Assembly (NCBI GenBank): GCA_947066815.1
Contig: CAMSZT010000001.1
Span: 1 to 64,000, forward strand
Length of the DNA stretch: 64,000 nucleotides
Source of the DNA: an uncultured Lachnotalea sp.
Lineage (GTDB): Bacteria; Bacillota; Clostridia; Lachnospirales; Lachnospiraceae
Direction of reading: 5' to 3'
Program-made: the position numbers and the translations under genes
In this document: positions 25,651 to 33,541 of the stretch, one piece after another
Layout: each line of letters starts with the position of its first letter
Numbering within the stretch: position 1 is the stretch's first letter
The notes under the pieces: model-generated
The model's input: the letters and a program-made list of their open reading frames with translations, nothing else
What the model was told of the DNA's origin: nothing
The model's database searches: none

Positions 25651-26862
25651 TCACTCTCCTCCGGCAAGGATCCGGTCCGTCACCCTCGCGCGCAGGACGC
25701 CGTCCGAAAGCCTAAGATCCAAAAGGTCGCCGCAAGATGCCTCCGAGGCAGATCTCAGGCGCTTCCCATCCTCCTTTGTCACAAAGGCATAACCGCCCGT
25801 GATCTTATCCAGGGGCGAGCATCCTTTCAGCCGCCCCGCCAAAAGCTCCAGCCGGTGATCCCTGTCTCTCAGTATCTGTTCCATGAACGCAGAAAGCCTG
25901 TCCTGAATGCTGTCCAGAAGCTGTCTTTTTTCTGCTGTCACATGGTCCGGCCGAAATCTCCGGATCCGGAGAAAGCGCCGCTCCAGCTCCCGTTCATACC
26001 AGAGGAGCCTCTGCTCCACGGCCGCCTGCAGGCGTTTTTCCCCCTCCTCCAGCTCCAGAAGGAACCGGTCATATTCGTAGACCGCCAGCTCCGCCGCCGC
26101 AGAAGGCGTCGGCGCTCTGAGATCCGCCACAAAATCCGCAATGGTAAAATCCGTCTCATGGCCCACGGCGGAAATGATCGGAACGGAACAGTCAAAAATA
26201 GCCTGGGCCACCCGCTCTTCATTGAACGCCCAGAGATCTTCTATGGAGCCTCCGCCCCTCCCCACGATCATGCAGTCCACGCCGAAGCGCTCCAGTGCCT
26301 CGATCCCGGCCGCGATGGTCTCGGCCGCCCCTTCCCCCTGCACCTTTGCCGGATACAGGTAAAGGCTCACGTAAGGGTTTCTCCTGCGGGAGATGCTGAT
26401 GATATCCCGCACGGCCGCCCCCGTATCGGCCGTAACGATCCCAAGCGTTTTGATATAGCGGGGGATGGGCTGCTTGTACTCTCCGGCAAAAAGCCCTCTC
26501 TCTGAAAGCTCCTGTTTTAACGCTTCAAACCGCTCATAGAGGCTGCCGATCCCGTCCAGAGAGATCTCTCTGGCATAGAGCTGGTATTTCCCGTCCCGCT
26601 CATAGATGCCCACATAGCCCTTTACGACCACCTGCTGCCCCTCCCGCATCGAAAAAGCGAGTCCTCTTCTGTTTCCCGCGAACATGACCGCCTGGAGCAG
26701 GGAGCCCTGCTCCTTCAGGGTAAAATAAATATGCCTGGAGGAGTGATATTTGCAGTTGGACACCTCCCCCCGCACGGAGACAGAATTTAAAAGGTAATCC
26801 TGGGTGAACATGTTTTTGATATACTCGTTGATCTGCCTGACCGAATAAACGCCCCGCCCCAT
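25651..26862 (-). CDS. xseA: Exodeoxyribonuclease VII large subunit
   Basis: XseA degrades single-stranded DNA in both directions. The 403-residue protein has an N-terminal OB fold (YSVRQINEYIKNMF...GEVSNCKYHSSRHIYFTLK), then the catalytic core with ADTGAAVRDI, RGGGSIEDLWAFN and SAVGHETDFTIADFVADLRAPTPSAAAE, and a coiled-coil tail. It starts four bases after nusB. Confidence 0.95.
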   Translation of the reverse strand: MGRGVYSVRQINEYIKNMFTQDYLLNSVSVRGEVSNCKYHSSRHIYFTLKEQGSLLQAVMFAGNRRGLAFSMREGQQVVVKGYVGIYERDGKYQLYAREISLDGIGSLYERFEALKQELSERGLFAGEYKQPIPRYIKTLGIVTADTGAAVRDIISISRRRNPYVSLYLYPAKVQGEGAAETIAAGIEALERFGVDCMIVGRGGGSIEDLWAFNEERVAQAIFDCSVPIISAVGHETDFTIADFVADLRAPTPSAAAELAVYEYDRFLLELEEGEKRLQAAVEQRLLWYERELERRFLRIRRFRPDHVTAEKRQLLDSIQDRLSAFMEQILRDRDHRLELLAGRLKGCSPLDKITGGYAFVTKEDGKRLRSASEASCGDLLDLRLSDGVLRARVTDRILAGGE

Positions 26863-26865
26863 CGA

Positions 26866-27273
26866 TCACTGCTCCGTCACGAGCTTCGCCAAGATCCCGT
26901 TGACAAAGGAGGGCGAATCGTCCCCACCGTATTTTCTGGCGATCTCCACGGCCTCATTGATCGCTACCTTTTCCGGAACGGACTCTTCATAGCGCATTTC
27001 ATAGAGGGCCAGCCTGAGGACCGTGAGGTCCACCTTTCCCATACGGCCTGTCTTCCAGCCCTTCGCCACCTCATCGAGTTTCCCGTCCAGCTCCGGGACC
27101 AGACGGTAAACGGCATCCGTCTTTTCCTGCATATAAGTCCTGTCTTTTTCCCCAAGCGGCTCCAATTCCTCCAGATACATCCGTACCTGTTCTTCAAATT
27201 CTGCCTCCGCATGAAAAAATTCCCGGCGGAACAGCATCCGGAATATATGTTCTCTCAGCTCCCGTCTGTTCAT
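26866..27273 (-). CDS. nusB: Transcription antitermination factor NusB
   Basis: This 135-residue all-helical protein binds boxA RNA with NusE (S10) during rRNA antitermination. RRELREHIFRMLFRREF and the C-terminal VAINEAVEIARKYGGDDSPSFVNGILAKL are diagnostic. The ATG at 27273 is preceded by GGAGGACAAC; the longer frame is not needed. It heads the xseA-xseB-ispA-dxs string. The 180-base gap to asp23 holds the asp23 terminator and no clear promoter. Confidence 0.94.
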   Translation of the reverse strand: MNRRELREHIFRMLFRREFFHAEAEFEEQVRMYLEELEPLGEKDRTYMQEKTDAVYRLVPELDGKLDEVAKGWKTGRMGKVDLTVLRLALYEMRYEESVPEKVAINEAVEIARKYGGDDSPSFVNGILAKLVTEQ

Positions 27274-27386
27274 GTTGTCCTCCAATCCGACTGTCTGTAT
27301 CACCGGCGTCCCGGGCCGGACGTAAAAGCTCCCCGGAAGTTTCTTTTGCCATATAGGAAATCGAAAGGATCTTCCTGATATGAGGA

Positions 27387-27415
27387 AAAAGGGTGCCTTT
27401 TTACAGCACCCTTTT
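27387..27415 (-). terminator. Intrinsic terminator of the asp23 gene
   Basis: AAAAGGGTGC and GCACCCTTTT form a ten-base-pair stem with a nine-base loop. On the minus strand the stem runs into TTTTTCC. It lies 40 bases after the asp23 stop. Confidence 0.88.
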
Positions 27416-27454
27416 CAGTTCTCTCCGGATCCGCCTGTCCCGGGATCCGCTCTC

Positions 27455-27847
27455 CTATCTGGTCTTGTCAATGTTCACACCGGCGATTTTTACATTCACG
27501 TCGATCACCGAAAGGCCCGTCATATTTTCAATGGCCGTCTTCACCCGCTCCTGGACCTGCGCGCAGACTTCAGGGATGCTGTAGCCATATTCCATATTGA
27601 GGGAAAGATCCACCGACACGGAAGTATCCAGCACATCTACCTTAACGCCCTTTGACAGGTTCTTCATCCCCAGTTTCCCAACCAGTTCATTGGTAATGTT
27701 GCCCGCCATGGAAGCGACTCCTGTGACTTCTGTCGCCGCCAGGCCCGCTATGATCGCGACCACCTCATCTGCGATCTGGACTTCGCCGATGGTCTCCTTA
27801 TCATGATGCAGGGTATGCGTATTTCTGTTTTCAAGTTCCACTGCCAT
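27455..27847 (-). CDS. Asp23/Gls24 family protein (YqhY-like)
   Basis: This 130-residue protein has the Asp23/Gls24 fold: GEVQIADEVVAIIAGLAATEVTGVASMAG, then an alternating beta region and VCAQVQERVKTAIENMTGLSVIDVNVKIAGV. The YqhY-type member located between spoIIIAH and nusB is conserved across Firmicutes; in Bacillus it has been linked to regulation of acetyl-CoA carboxylase activity. It has its own sigma-A promoter and terminator. Confidence 0.92.
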   Translation of the reverse strand: MAVELENRNTHTLHHDKETIGEVQIADEVVAIIAGLAATEVTGVASMAGNITNELVGKLGMKNLSKGVKVDVLDTSVSVDLSLNMEYGYSIPEVCAQVQERVKTAIENMTGLSVIDVNVKIAGVNIDKTR

Positions 27848-27881
27848 CCCTCCTGTATTTCAGATTCATGCTCTTCCTGAC

Positions 27882-27910
27882 ATTATAACAAAAAGCTGAA
27901 TATTTATCAA
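27882..27910 (-). promoter_or_regulatory. Sigma-A promoter of asp23
   Basis: Minus-strand -35 TTGATA (27905-27910), 17-base spacer and perfect -10 TATAAT (27882-27887) in the 80-base gap after spoIIIAH. This gives vegetative expression apart from the sporulation operon. Confidence 0.85.
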
Positions 27911-27927
27911 CCGGGATATGTAATTCT

Positions 27928-28617
27928 TTACTGGCCCACATCCATCAGGGTGATGACCACATTCTCTGCCGGAGCCTCTGCCTTCCGCTTCACGATATCC
28001 TCGATCTGGGCCCGTTCCGCATCAGTCAGCTCTGCCTTTCCCACCACCACGTCCACCGTGGTGCCGTTGATGCAGACCACCGAATCGGGAAAGCCCTTGG
28101 CTCCAAGCAGGGTCTCCGCCGCATTTTCTTTTTCTGCGACAGCCGTCAGTGCGATCATCTGATCCACGGCATTCTTTTTCTGTTCCTCCCCGAGGACCTC
28201 GTTGTTGATGATCTCAAGGAGCGCCTCTTTATTTTTGCTCCTGACCTGTTCTCTGCTCAGCTGGGCCTGGGATACATAACTCTCCACGGTCATTCCGCTT
28301 GTGAGTACGGCTTCTCCTGGCATATCCGCCCCCGCGGGCTCCCCGCTCTCCTCCCCTTCCGCGGGCGTATACACATCCGTGACTTCTTCGCCTTCTGCCA
28401 GGGAGACCGCCTGGTTCTCCTTCAGTATGTCTTCGTCGGAAATGTCCAGAAGTCCCGCCGCAACCGTTTCCTCTTCTTTTTCTTTCGCATCTGCCTGCGC
28501 CTGTTTTTCCCCGCCCGGAAAATCAAATTTTCCGGCATAGCTTAGGTAGCCCGCCACCGCGATCATCACCGCCAGCAGAGTTAAGATAATCTGGTTTTTC
28601 TTCACAATTCGCTTCAC
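27928..28617 (-). CDS. spoIIIAH: Stage III sporulation protein AH
   Basis: SpoIIIAH is the mother-cell half of the SpoIIQ-SpoIIIAH channel that joins mother cell and forespore. The 229-residue protein has an N-terminal membrane anchor (residues 8-27), an acidic linker, and the YscJ-like ring-forming domain at the C-terminus (VRSKNKEALLEIINNEVLGEEQKKNAVDQMIALT...VDVVVGKAELTDAERAQIEDIVKR). It is the last gene of the spoIIIA operon. Confidence 0.95.
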   Translation of the reverse strand: MKRIVKKNQIILTLLAVMIAVAGYLSYAGKFDFPGGEKQAQADAKEKEEETVAAGLLDISDEDILKENQAVSLAEGEEVTDVYTPAEGEESGEPAGADMPGEAVLTSGMTVESYVSQAQLSREQVRSKNKEALLEIINNEVLGEEQKKNAVDQMIALTAVAEKENAAETLLGAKGFPDSVVCINGTTVDVVVGKAELTDAERAQIEDIVKRKAEAPAENVVITLMDVGQ

Positions 28618-28631
28618 AGTACCGCTCCTTT

Positions 28632-29207
28632 TTAAGATTCTTCTTTGACTCTCTTTAATACTTTAATTTTATGTGGGGGGACGTCAAATAATGCTTCCAT
28701 TGCCTCAGAGATTTCTGCTTTTACTTTCGCGTCGTCTCCGCCCTCGGCTGCGACAACGACTCCCGTCACCCTGGGACAAAGCTCCTTCGTCACATAGGGG
28801 GCCTCTCCATTCCCCACAAGGACTGTCTGGCTGGACTGGCTGAACTCTTCCGACCGTCCCACCCCGCCCTCACTGTCCGTCTCCTCGGTACCCCTCTGTT
28901 CGATGGACTGGTCGGTCTGCAGGACGGTCTCCCCGTCGGACTCCACCGTCAGGAGCACCGTCGTCTTCCCCGCCCCCTCTACCGCAGATAAAAGCTTCTC
29001 CACACGTTTTTCCATTTCCTTCACATAAGTTTTTGAATCGGGGATCTCCGATCCTGTAAAGGGAACGGATCCTTCTTCCTTTTTCTCCTCCTCCTTTTCT
29101 GTCGGAAGTGTGATGACAAAAAGCAGGATGCCTGCCAGAAGGAGCAGGATCCAGGTTTCTGTCTTCATCTTCTGCAGCTTTTTTAAAGAGATATCCCACT
29201 TTTTCAC
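28632..29207 (-). CDS. spoIIIAG: Stage III sporulation protein AG
   Basis: SpoIIIAG forms a large ring in the SpoIIIA-SpoIIQ secretion-like complex. The protein has one membrane segment (ETWILLLLAGILLFVITL) and a ring-building motif domain (MEKRVEKLLSAVEGAGKTTVLLTVESDGE...PRVTGVVVAAEGGDDAKVKAEISEAMEALF). The start is uncertain. I give GTG 29207 with GGGG upstream (191 residues), but ATG 29243 and a longer frame reaching 29357 are open. The leader codons contain a duplicated segment. Confidence 0.88.
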   Translation of the reverse strand: MKKWDISLKKLQKMKTETWILLLLAGILLFVITLPTEKEEEKKEEGSVPFTGSEIPDSKTYVKEMEKRVEKLLSAVEGAGKTTVLLTVESDGETVLQTDQSIEQRGTEETDSEGGVGRSEEFSQSSQTVLVGNGEAPYVTKELCPRVTGVVVAAEGGDDAKVKAEISEAMEALFDVPPHKIKVLKRVKEES

Positions 29208-29319
29208 AGCCTGTTCCCCGCCTTTCCATCTCTGTCTCTTCATCTCTGCCTTTCCGCCTTTATCTTTCCATCTCTGTCTTTTCACCTCCGGCCTTTCGCC
29301 AGGTAACCCGGAGCGGTTT

Positions 29320-29922
29320 TTATCGGATGACCCGCACCGCACCTTCCGGCACTGCAAATTCTCCGGATAGGAGCTTTTTCAGTTCTGCCTCCTCCGCCTC
29401 CTCCAGATAGCTTCTTTCTGACGGTTCTTCCGCAAGGATCTTTACCTTCTTTTTCTCTATGGCGATCCTCCCCGTCCCGCTTTCCTCCCCTTTTCGAGAC
29501 GGAAGGACCTCCAGCTGCTTTACCTGGCCGAAGCTTTTGCTGTCCGGATCGGCGTCGATCGTCACCTGTATGGAACAGTCTCCGTACCCTTCCTTTTCCA
29601 GAAATTTAAGAACCTGAGCCGCCAGTTCCTCCTCGTACTCTCTGACCACCTCCCCGGCGTAAACATCTCCCGCGAGCATCAGCTCGTCCTTAAACCCTTC
29701 CCTGGCGCCGGTCCGCTCAAAAGAAAGCTCCAGGCGGGAAAAGGTTTCCTCCAGGCGGAGCAGTTTTCCGACAGGGGCGAATACCACCAGGACCAGCACC
29801 ATCCCCATAAAATAGCGGATATACTTGACGTTCTTCCCCTCCGGAAGCAGCCGCAAGATCAAAGACATAAAGATCAGCCCGGCAGCAATGGTTTTTACCC
29901 ACCCGTAAAAATCCTCCAGCAT
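29320..29922 (-). CDS. spoIIIAF: Stage III sporulation protein AF
   Basis: This 200-residue protein has two N-terminal membrane segments (WVKTIAAGLIFMSLILRLL and YFMGMVLVLVVFAPVGKLL) and a soluble domain of the ring-building type seen in SpoIIIAF. It belongs to the mother-cell engulfment complex and lies in order between spoIIIAE and spoIIIAG. Confidence 0.93.
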   Translation of the reverse strand: MLEDFYGWVKTIAAGLIFMSLILRLLPEGKNVKYIRYFMGMVLVLVVFAPVGKLLRLEETFSRLELSFERTGAREGFKDELMLAGDVYAGEVVREYEEELAAQVLKFLEKEGYGDCSIQVTIDADPDSKSFGQVKQLEVLPSRKGEESGTGRIAIEKKKVKILAEEPSERSYLEEAEEAELKKLLSGEFAVPEGAVRVIR

Positions 29923-29947
29923 CGCTCTTCTCCTTATGAAACAGTCT

Positions 29948-31105
29948 CTATGAAACAGAAGTAAAGGCGCAGACCACCCCGATGATCAGAAAAAACATTC
30001 CTGCCGCCGCCGCCGTGAGTTTTAAGAGCAGCCTGACCGCCGCCGCCGTCCTCGCCAGGCACTCCGTTACCCGCTCATCTGCCACCGGCTGGATCAGAGC
30101 CGCCGCACCGTGATAAAGGACTGCCAGGACTGCCAGCTTGAGCACCGGCATCGCCGCCAGAAGAACAAGGACGACCAGGGCCGCCGTACCGATCCCGTTT
30201 TTTATGAGACAGGCCGTGCCTGTCACCAGACTGGCGGCCGCACCGGCGCTGCCCCCGATCCCAGGGATGGCCGAAAGAAGCCTGGTCAGGGTCCCCGTTT
30301 TTACGGAATCGGCCACCGGGATCACCATGCTCTGTATCATCCCGTAACCCACGATCAGCCCGATCATCGTTTTTAATCCCCATCCCAGGAGAAGCTCCAA
30401 AAGCTCCGTCATTTTTGTGAGGATATCTTCTTTTGAAATATGATTGACCAGCGCGAGGATCACATAAACCTGGATCCCCGGGATGAAGACCACCTGAAAC
30501 AGCCATTCCGCAATGGCGATCACCGCCATGACAAATTCATAGGAAAATACCGACGTGAGCGGTTTTCCTGCTGCCGCCACCGACAGAGTGAAGGCCGGGA
30601 TCAGGGCGCTCATAAATCCCATGACATGGGAAACCGTATCCTTCGCGATCTGGGCCGCCTGTGAAAAGGCGGTAAGCAGCAGCGACAAAAGCAGAAGATA
30701 GGTCACATAAAATCCCATTTCTCCGGCCTGCTTGTCCTGAAAAGAAGACGCCAGACCGGAAAAGACCGTTCCGAAGGCCGCGATCAGCAAAACATGTCCC
30801 AGGCTGCTCCTGCTGGCGCTGATCTCCGAAAAAAGACTTTTTTTCAGGACAGCGGGGAACTTCCCGATCATCTCCCCTGCCTTTCCGGAAACAAGCGCTT
30901 CCACCAGGCCGGAAAAGGAAAGGGGCTCCTCCATGGCCTCGTCCATCACATCCTGGGCGCCACTGTAATCATACTTGTCCACATCCTCCGATGCCTGTAC
31001 CATTCCCGGAAAGATCAGGAAAAGGAAAAGCGCTGCCAGCATCACCGCCCGCGCTCCGCACGGAAGCCTTCCCTCCTTCCCACTCCCTCTTCCCTGCCTT
31101 CTCAT
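29948..31105 (-). CDS. spoIIIAE: Stage III sporulation protein AE
   Basis: This 385-residue polytopic membrane protein begins with a signal-like segment (VMLAALFLFLIFPGMVQA). Seven or so further hydrophobic segments follow, including LTVAAAGKPLTSVFSYEFVMAVIAI-type family blocks and VIPVADSVKTGTLTRLLSAIPGIGG. It is thought to be part of the membrane core of the spoIIIA complex. It overlaps spoIIIAD by four bases. Confidence 0.94.
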   Translation of the reverse strand: MRRQGRGSGKEGRLPCGARAVMLAALFLFLIFPGMVQASEDVDKYDYSGAQDVMDEAMEEPLSFSGLVEALVSGKAGEMIGKFPAVLKKSLFSEISASRSSLGHVLLIAAFGTVFSGLASSFQDKQAGEMGFYVTYLLLLSLLLTAFSQAAQIAKDTVSHVMGFMSALIPAFTLSVAAAGKPLTSVFSYEFVMAVIAIAEWLFQVVFIPGIQVYVILALVNHISKEDILTKMTELLELLLGWGLKTMIGLIVGYGMIQSMVIPVADSVKTGTLTRLLSAIPGIGGSAGAAASLVTGTACLIKNGIGTAALVVLVLLAAMPVLKLAVLAVLYHGAAALIQPVADERVTECLARTAAAVRLLLKLTAAAAGMFFLIIGVVCAFTSVS

Positions 31106-31482
31106 GTGAGGAGCCGTCCCAGAAGCTCCAGAAGAGACAGGATCACCGGCATGCTGACCAAAAGGATCGAAAGCCGGCCGAAAAGTTCGATCTGCCCTGC
31201 CACGGATCCATATCCCCCATCCCGGCAGAGGGAAGCCGCAAACTCGGATACATAGCTGATCCCCAGCATCTTGAGAAGGATCTGCAGATGCTTTTCTTCG
31301 ATCGCCGCATGCTCCGAGAGCTCCCCCACTGCCGCCGCAATCTCCGAAAGCTTTTCAAATGCGTAAAAAAAGATAAGGATCCCTGCCCCGAAGATCACAT
31401 AAGAGCCGAACTGGGGTCTGATCTCCTTAAGCTGCATGGCCATTAACACGGCAGCCACGCCTACCGCTGCAATTTTGATCAC
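31102..31482 (-). CDS. spoIIIAD: Stage III sporulation protein AD
   Basis: This 126-residue protein has three or four membrane segments: IKIAAVGVAAVLMAMQL, FGSYVIFGAGILIFFYAF and a C-terminal LSILLVSMPVILSLLELLG. I chose GTG 31482 because AAGGAGG precedes it and the family normally begins VIKI/IVKI. An ATG at 31524 overlapping the spoIIIAC stop (ATGA) is a possible alternative giving 140 residues. Confidence 0.9.
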   Translation of the reverse strand: MIKIAAVGVAAVLMAMQLKEIRPQFGSYVIFGAGILIFFYAFEKLSEIAAAVGELSEHAAIEEKHLQILLKMLGISYVSEFAASLCRDGGYGSVAGQIELFGRLSILLVSMPVILSLLELLGRLLT

Positions 31483-31520
31483 GGCTCCTCCTTTTTCCTT
31501 TCCTGTTTCGGTCTTCGCAC

Positions 31521-31715
31521 TCATAAAGAAAACAGTTTTTTGATGGATTCAAACAGCTCATAAATGTAAGGAACAAGCCAGTAAAGTACCAGCAGAAGCC
31601 CCGCCAGGCTGGTGAGAAAGGCGTGTTCCTCCCTGCCGCTGTGTTTCAGTACCTGGCAGATAACGGATACCAGGACGCCCACTGCTGCAATTTTAAATAT
31701 TAGGCTAACCGTCAT
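31521..31715 (-). CDS. spoIIIAC: Stage III sporulation protein AC
   Basis: This 64-residue membrane protein has two hydrophobic helices (IFKIAAVGVLVSVICQVL and TSLAGLLLVLYWLVPYIYELF) separated by KHSGREEHAF, the usual SpoIIIAC layout and length. It lies between spoIIIAB and spoIIIAD. Confidence 0.94.
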   Translation of the reverse strand: MTVSLIFKIAAVGVLVSVICQVLKHSGREEHAFLTSLAGLLLVLYWLVPYIYELFESIKKLFSL

Positions 31716-31736
31716 GTCTTCCTCCGAATCCTCCCG

Positions 31737-32258
31737 TCAGACGAGCAGTATGGTAATGAATACTCCTGCCAGGATACCGAGACAGTTGTACAGGCGCATT
31801 TTTTTCGGAAGCTCCCCGTGGAGTTCACTCCTCGCATCCTCCACCTGTTCTACTGCCAGAGCAATGGTATGCAGCTGTGTCTCCCTGTCAAGACAGCCCA
31901 GTTCATTTCCCAGACGCACAAGGATTTCTTTATCCATACTGTTCAGATGGGCGTTCTTCAGCTGTTCCTCCACCGCCCGGTTCCAGATATCCATGAGCCG
32001 CTCTCCTTCTTTCTTTTTCATTTCCTCTGTGAGAAAGAGGAAAAAGCCCCGGAAGAGCGGGCTGCTCCGCCCCGCCATGATCTCAAAGGTTTCTTCCAGG
32101 ATCCCCCCGCCAAACCGGATCTCCCCTGACAGCAGATGCAGAAGTTTTTTCAGCTCCAGCAGTTCTCTATAGCGCAGATGCAGATGAAAGCTCTGCCCGA
32201 AACCGATCGCTGTGGTAGATACGATAATACAGACTGCCCCAATGACCTTAAACACCAT
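31737..32258 (-). CDS. spoIIIAB: Stage III sporulation protein AB
   Basis: This 173-residue protein resembles type II/IV secretion system F proteins. It has an N-terminal membrane segment (VIGAVCIIVSTTAIGFG), a helical cytosolic middle (RYRELLELKKLLHLLSGEIRF) and a C-terminal membrane segment (LYNCLGILAGVFITILLV). The ATG at 32258 has GGGAGGGG upstream. The E3 palindrome now separates it from spoIIIAA. Confidence 0.93.
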   Translation of the reverse strand: MVFKVIGAVCIIVSTTAIGFGQSFHLHLRYRELLELKKLLHLLSGEIRFGGGILEETFEIMAGRSSPLFRGFFLFLTEEMKKKEGERLMDIWNRAVEEQLKNAHLNSMDKEILVRLGNELGCLDRETQLHTIALAVEQVEDARSELHGELPKKMRLYNCLGILAGVFITILLV

Positions 32259-32288
32259 GGCCCCTCCCATCTTTCCCTTATCCTTTCC

Positions 32289-32355
32289 TCAGGTAATCGT
32301 GAAACTAAACAATTTATCGAATATTCCCGCAATTTCACGTTTTGCCATTACCCGG
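32289..32355. repeat. Mobile-type palindrome, copy E3, inserted at the spoIIIAA stop
   Basis: The termini are AGGTAATCGTG and the inverse of GGGTAATGG, with CGAATATTC at the centre. The eight-base direct repeat TCCTTTCC flanks it at 32281-32288 and 32356-32363. Removing the element and one repeat restores a TAA stop directly after the spoIIIAA codons K-G. Confidence 0.85.
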
Positions 32356-33363
32356 TCCTTTCCGGCCGGAGAGGGGACGCCCGTCCCTCCCAAAGATCCC
32401 GAGGACCTGTCCCACCTGTCTGCCCCCCGTCCCCTCCCGGCCAAGAAGGATATACCTCTCAAAAAGCCCCTCCTGAAAGAGGCTTCCCAGAGAAGGTTTT
32501 CCCCGTATCTCCTCCAGGGACGCCCCGTGTACCGTCGCCAGGACACTGCACCCGCAGGATGCCGCCTGCCGCAGCGCCAGGGCGTCTTCTTCGCTTCCGA
32601 TCTCATCGGCCGCCACCACCCGGGGGGACATGGAACGGATCAGCATAAAAAGCCCCTGCGCTTTCGGACAGGCATCCAGCACATCTGTCCTGCTTCCCAC
32701 ATCGTTCTGCGGGATCCCCTGATAACAGGCCGCAAGTTCCGAGCGTTCGTCTGCCACTCCCACGGTGACCCCCGTATATCCCGGGCCCCCGTCTGAGATC
32801 AGACGGATCATGTCCCTGAGAAGTGTCGTCTTTCCGAAGCCGGGAGGCGATATGACCAGGGTATGGAATACCCGTCCCCCCTCATATAAGTACGGAAGGA
32901 TCTTTTCCGCGCATCCCTTCACCTGATGGGCCAGACGGATGTTCAGAAAAGAAATCTGTTTCAGGCTTCGGATCCTTCCCTCCTCCAAAACAGCTTTTCC
33001 TGCAAGTCCGATCCGATGTCCTCCCCGGACAGTCAGAAAGCCCTGCCGGAGCTCTTCCTCATAGGCATAGAGGGAATAGCTCCCCGCATATTCCAGGGTT
33101 TCCTTCACTTCTCCCGCGCTTACCCGCCGCAGCCTGGCCGGAATGCCCCTCCTGTCACAAGATCCGAGGGAATCTCCCGTCTCCGTCCTCACAAGCTCTC
33201 CCGTCTCCAGAAAACCATATTCCCTGCCTTCGTACCGGCACAAAAACGGCCTCTCTGTCCGAAGCTTTAATTCCTGCAGTCCTTCAAAAGAAAACGGCGC
33301 CTCCTTTATCAGTCCGCGCAGCGAGCCTGCCAGGATCTTTAAAAACTCTTCTCCGCCTCTCAT
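32335..33363 (-). CDS. spoIIIAA: Stage III sporulation protein AA (ATPase), C-terminus altered
   Basis: SpoIIIAA is the cytosolic AAA+ ATPase of the spoIIIA complex, related to type II/IV secretion ATPases. The 342-residue protein has Walker A PPGFGKTT near residue 170, Walker B VVAADEIGSEEDA near 250 and ATVHGASLEEI (sensor). Its last six residues, PGNGKT, and its stop codon come from the E3 palindrome. Without the insertion it would end after SGRKG. The first gene of the operon, it follows a sigma-E-type promoter. Confidence 0.95.
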   Translation of the reverse strand: MRGGEEFLKILAGSLRGLIKEAPFSFEGLQELKLRTERPFLCRYEGREYGFLETGELVRTETGDSLGSCDRRGIPARLRRVSAGEVKETLEYAGSYSLYAYEEELRQGFLTVRGGHRIGLAGKAVLEEGRIRSLKQISFLNIRLAHQVKGCAEKILPYLYEGGRVFHTLVISPPGFGKTTLLRDMIRLISDGGPGYTGVTVGVADERSELAACYQGIPQNDVGSRTDVLDACPKAQGLFMLIRSMSPRVVAADEIGSEEDALALRQAASCGCSVLATVHGASLEEIRGKPSLGSLFQEGLFERYILLGREGTGGRQVGQVLGIFGRDGRPLSGRKGPGNGKT

Positions 33364-33384
33364 ACCCTCACCTGCCTCTACCCT

Positions 33385-33411
33385 AATCTATGAGCCTGTC
33401 CCCCGGATTAT
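33385..33411 (-). promoter_or_regulatory. Sigma-E-type promoter of the spoIIIA operon
   Basis: On the minus strand ATA (33409-33411), a 16-base spacer and CATAGATT (33385-33392) fit the mother-cell sigma-E consensus (ATA-N16-CATAnanT). The leader before the spoIIIAA ATG is about 15-20 bases. Confidence 0.75.
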
Positions 33412-33465
33412 GAAAAAGAATTTCGCATAGCAAAATCCTGCGCCAAAGATCCAAAAGAGACGTGA

Positions 33466-33494
33466 TTGACATTCCCAGTCGTTCCAGGTACAAT
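33466..33494 (+). promoter_or_regulatory. Sigma-A promoter of the second MATE gene
   Basis: -35 TTGACA (33466-33471), 17-base spacer and -10 TACAAT (33489-33494), divergent from the spoIIIA promoter. Confidence 0.85.
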
Positions 33495-33541
33495 CAATGG
33501 AGGCATCAGAAAGATACAGAGGAAAAGGAGCAGACACACTT

